Assembly (NCBI RefSeq): GCF_017592825.1
Contig: NZ_JAGFMD010000001.1
Coordinates: 744,001 to 808,000, forward strand
Direction of reading: 5' to 3'
Origin: Roseivirga sp. E12
Lineage (GTDB): Bacteria; Bacteroidota; Bacteroidia; Cytophagales; Cyclobacteriaceae
DNA length: 64,000 nt
Below are positions 62,166 through 64,000 of the stretch, in pieces (position 1 is the first letter of the stretch; each line of letters starts with the position of its first letter). Below the pieces are notes generated by a model. The model saw only the letters and a list, made by a program, of their open reading frames with translations. It made no database searches and was not told the DNA's origin. A program made the translations under genes and the position numbers.

Positions 62166-62832
62166 TGCTTTTCAGGTTACTGATCATTGTCTTTATTGAC
62201 TCACATTTTTCAATCATTGCAGCGTACGCAGTTTGACGATCGCCCAACAGGTTGAAGAAGCTCCCTAAAAGGTTGAAGGCCCTATTGGAAGCCAATGGTT
62301 TGAAATCTTCAATACCATCGCGATCAAATGAAAAACGAATATTATCAATCATGTATGGTTGAATCCTATTGTCGGCCAAGTTCTTAATTACCTGATCCAT
62401 CCTTTCCAATTCCTTATACTTTACATTGTAAAGGTCTGATAAGGCTGCTTTTAGCTCAAAATCTTTTATGACATTGATGTCACCTGAATTCATCAATGAC
62501 AAGTAAGTACCGTTCTGTGGATAGAAATAAGAAGCCAAGTAACTGCTGGTTACATGATGTCTTTTAAAGCTTTCTAGGGGAGCTCTTTGAAGGGTATATT
62601 GGAATACCTCAGATACGTGTTGAAGAATTACTTTGGTGGAATCGACAATCTTCTTCAGATCATCAATGTCCTTGTCAATATCGACCTGAATGGAACTGAG
62701 GTAATTCTGTTCAAGGTCCTTTCGTTTGTTTGACTCGGACCATCCTTCCAGAGCAAAGGCAATACTGATACCTATGATTACTACAACAAGTTCTATAAGG
62801 TGTAGTCCCCAAGAAATTTTTTGTTTGGCCAT
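62155..62832 (-). CDS. DUF6090 membrane-anchored protein, first copy
   Basis: 225 residues, starting MAKQKISWGLHLIELVVVIIGISIAFALEGWSE, with the single signature helix near residues 10-30. The helical soluble part includes YLSSIQVDIDKDIDDLKKIVDS and YLSLMNSGDINVIKDFELKAALSDLYN, the equivalent of the sibling's LKSGGKLDIITDFDLR segment. First gene of a four-gene operon (two DUF6090, MBL hydrolase, patatin); separated from accA by a strong terminator. Confidence 0.85.
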   Translation of the reverse strand: MAKQKISWGLHLIELVVVIIGISIAFALEGWSESNKRKDLEQNYLSSIQVDIDKDIDDLKKIVDSTKVILQHVSEVFQYTLQRAPLESFKRHHVTSSYLASYFYPQNGTYLSLMNSGDINVIKDFELKAALSDLYNVKYKELERMDQVIKNLADNRIQPYMIDNIRFSFDRDGIEDFKPLASNRAFNLLGSFFNLLGDRQTAYAAMIEKCESIKTMISNLKSNEE

Positions 62833-62858
62833 GCTTACTTGTTCTGTCTGAAATTAGT

Positions 62859-62893
62859 CAAAAAAAAGACCACGAAGCAACGCCACGTGGTCT
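62859..62893 (-). terminator. Rho-independent terminator of accA
   Basis: Stem AGACCACG (62867-62874) / CGTGGTCT (62886-62893) with an 11-base loop; on the minus strand it is followed by a run of eight T (62859-62866). It lies 22 bases after the accA stop. Confidence 0.85.
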
Positions 62894-62914
62894 CAAATTT
62901 GAAATTCTTACTCC

Positions 62915-63862
62915 TTACTCAACAACTTCCCCCATATCAGAGAATTTGTCTATTCGAGTTTTGATTCTTTCTTCAGGAGTTTTGGCCATAAGATCTTTAA
63001 GCTCTGACTTGATTCTATCTTTTAGCGTCTGATACATCTGATCGGTATCCCTATGAGCACCTCCCAGTGGCTCTCCTATGATTCCATCAACCAATCCGAA
63101 ACCTTTCATATCCTCGGCAGTCAATTTTAGTGCTTCTGCTGCTTGCTCTTTAAAGTCCCAGCTTCTCCATAGAATAGATGAACAGGATTCAGGTGAAATC
63201 ACCGAGTACCATGTGTTCTCCATCATTAAGACCTTGTCTCCGATAGCAATACCTAAAGCACCTCCTGAAGCTCCCTCACCTATAATGATACAAATGACCG
63301 GAACCTTCAACATAAACATTTCCTGTATGTTCTTAGCAATAGCCTCTCCCTGGCCTCTTTCTTCCGCCTCAAAACCAGGATAGGCACCTGGAGTATCAAT
63401 TAGCGTAACGATTGGCTTACCGAACTTCTCTGCCATTTTGAAGAGCCTTAAGGCTTTTCTATAACCCTCTGGGTTGGCCATACCGAAATTCCGCATTTGA
63501 CGCTGCTTCGTGTTTCTTCCCTTCTGCTGCCCCACAAACATTACAGTTTGACCATCAACCGTTCCAAAGCCACCTACCATGGCCTTGTCATCTTTGACGT
63601 TACGGTCGCCATGTATCTCTACAAAGTCGTCTGTAATATTATATAGATAATCTAGTGTGTAAGGCCTGTCAGGATGCCTCGAGAGCTGAACCCTCTGCCA
63701 ACGCGTCAAGTTCTTGTAAGTATCTTCCTTTAAGCTTTGTATTTTCTTTTCGAGCGAAGCCACTGCATCAGAAACATCTACTTGGCTGCTTTCCGCCAAT
63801 TGCTTCATCTCTGCTAGTTTTCCTTCAAGCTCAGTAATGGGTTGTTCAAATTCCAATGACAT
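62915..63862 (-). CDS. accA: Acetyl-CoA carboxylase carboxyltransferase subunit alpha
   Basis: 315 residues from ATG 63862 (a TTG one codon earlier is in frame). With AccD (not in this window) it transfers the carboxyl group from biotin to acetyl-CoA to give malonyl-CoA for fatty acid synthesis. Family blocks are [104 protein letters not shown] and [18 protein letters not shown]. Monocistronic, with its own -7 box and terminator. Confidence 0.98.
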   Translation of the reverse strand: MSLEFEQPITELEGKLAEMKQLAESSQVDVSDAVASLEKKIQSLKEDTYKNLTRWQRVQLSRHPDRPYTLDYLYNITDDFVEIHGDRNVKDDKAMVGGFGTVDGQTVMFVGQQKGRNTKQRQMRNFGMANPEGYRKALRLFKMAEKFGKPIVTLIDTPGAYPGFEAEERGQGEAIAKNIQEMFMLKVPVICIIIGEGASGGALGIAIGDKVLMMENTWYSVISPESCSSILWRSWDFKEQAAEALKLTAEDMKGFGLVDGIIGEPLGGAHRDTDQMYQTLKDRIKSELKDLMAKTPEERIKTRIDKFSDMGEVVE

Positions 63863-63885
63863 CAAGTAGTTGATTGATCAAGCTA

Positions 63886-63893
63886 CAAAACTA
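63886..63893 (-). promoter_or_regulatory. -7 box of accA
   Basis: On the minus strand TAGTTTTG matches TAnnTTTG exactly, 23 bases before the accA ATG. No clear -33 element was found. Confidence 0.45.
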
Positions 63894-63990
63894 AATATTA
63901 AACTGCTTTCTGACTTAATTTTTTAACATAAATGCCAATACATCTTTTTTTGGTTATTTTCAGCTTTCAAGTCACATCAAACACCTTTTT

Positions 63991-64000
63991 ATGGCGCAAG
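63991..64000 (+). CDS. Possible start of a gene cut by the window edge
   Basis: An ATG followed by GCG CAA lies at the right edge, on the strand opposite to accA, 128 bases from the accA start. Only three codons are visible. Gene identity cannot be judged; it is listed only because position and spacing fit a divergent gene. Confidence 0.25.

Overview
The window looks like a chromosomal segment of a marine-type Bacteroidota, most likely of the order Cytophagales (Roseivirga/Fulvivirga-like); this is an inference from gene content. Supporting signs are TonB-dependent receptor plus DUF4249 pairs, DUF6090 proteins, bactofilin, TAnnTTTG-type -7 promoter boxes, short or absent Shine-Dalgarno sequences, many FtsX/MacB-type permeases of about 800 residues without their own ATPase, and NtrC-like regulators carrying GSFTDA in place of GAFTGA. 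No rRNA, tRNA or CRISPR array was recognised.

Layout. 1-2.1 kb: the 3' part of an NtrC-type response regulator overlapping a sensor kinase. 2.2-12.2 kb: ordinary housekeeping and accessory genes (lspA, VOC protein, secreted M28 peptidase, serine hydrolase, arfB, yaaA, hrpB), including a 53-codon zinc-ribbon membrane protein at 3271-3432 that is easily missed. 12.2-18.3 kb: a solitary FtsX-type permease, an alpha/beta hydrolase, a thioesterase, an ECF sigma factor with a Cys-rich tail, an SRPBCC protein and two TfoX-N proteins. 18.3-37.5 kb: eight consecutive FtsX/MacB-type permease genes in one minus-strand operon. A near-consensus sigma-54 promoter and two perfect inverted repeats lie just upstream. 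37.7-40.4 kb: the divergent NtrC-type regulator/kinase pair, a paralogue of the pair at the left edge and the probable controller of the permease operon.

40.4-49.3 kb: an amidohydrolase lipoprotein, a YdiJ-like FAD/Fe-S dehydrogenase, an FRG-domain protein and a molybdate uptake locus (modA, di-Mop protein, modB, modC). The locus is split by a REP-associated tyrosine transposase (RAYT) and a field of CTCC-N3-GGAG hairpins. 49.3-53.4 kb: a small lipoprotein, a membrane protein, an ECF sigma factor with a membrane partner (18-bp palindrome in the shared upstream region), an MpaB/DUF2236 protein and a secreted TolB-like protein. 53.6-55.1 kb: an actin-like protein translationally coupled to a bactofilin. 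The actin-like protein appears circularly permuted, because its phosphate-1 motif is at the C-terminus instead of the N-terminus. This is the most unusual item in the window. 55.2-64 kb: tyrS, a DUF4249 lipoprotein with its TonB-dependent receptor, a four-gene operon (two DUF6090 proteins, MBL hydrolase, patatin), accA, and possibly the first codons of another gene.

Two themes stand out. One is an amplified permease array under apparent sigma-54 two-component control with no ATPase nearby. The other is a two-protein cytoskeletal cassette (permuted actin plus bactofilin). All functional statements come from motif reading; no database search was run.
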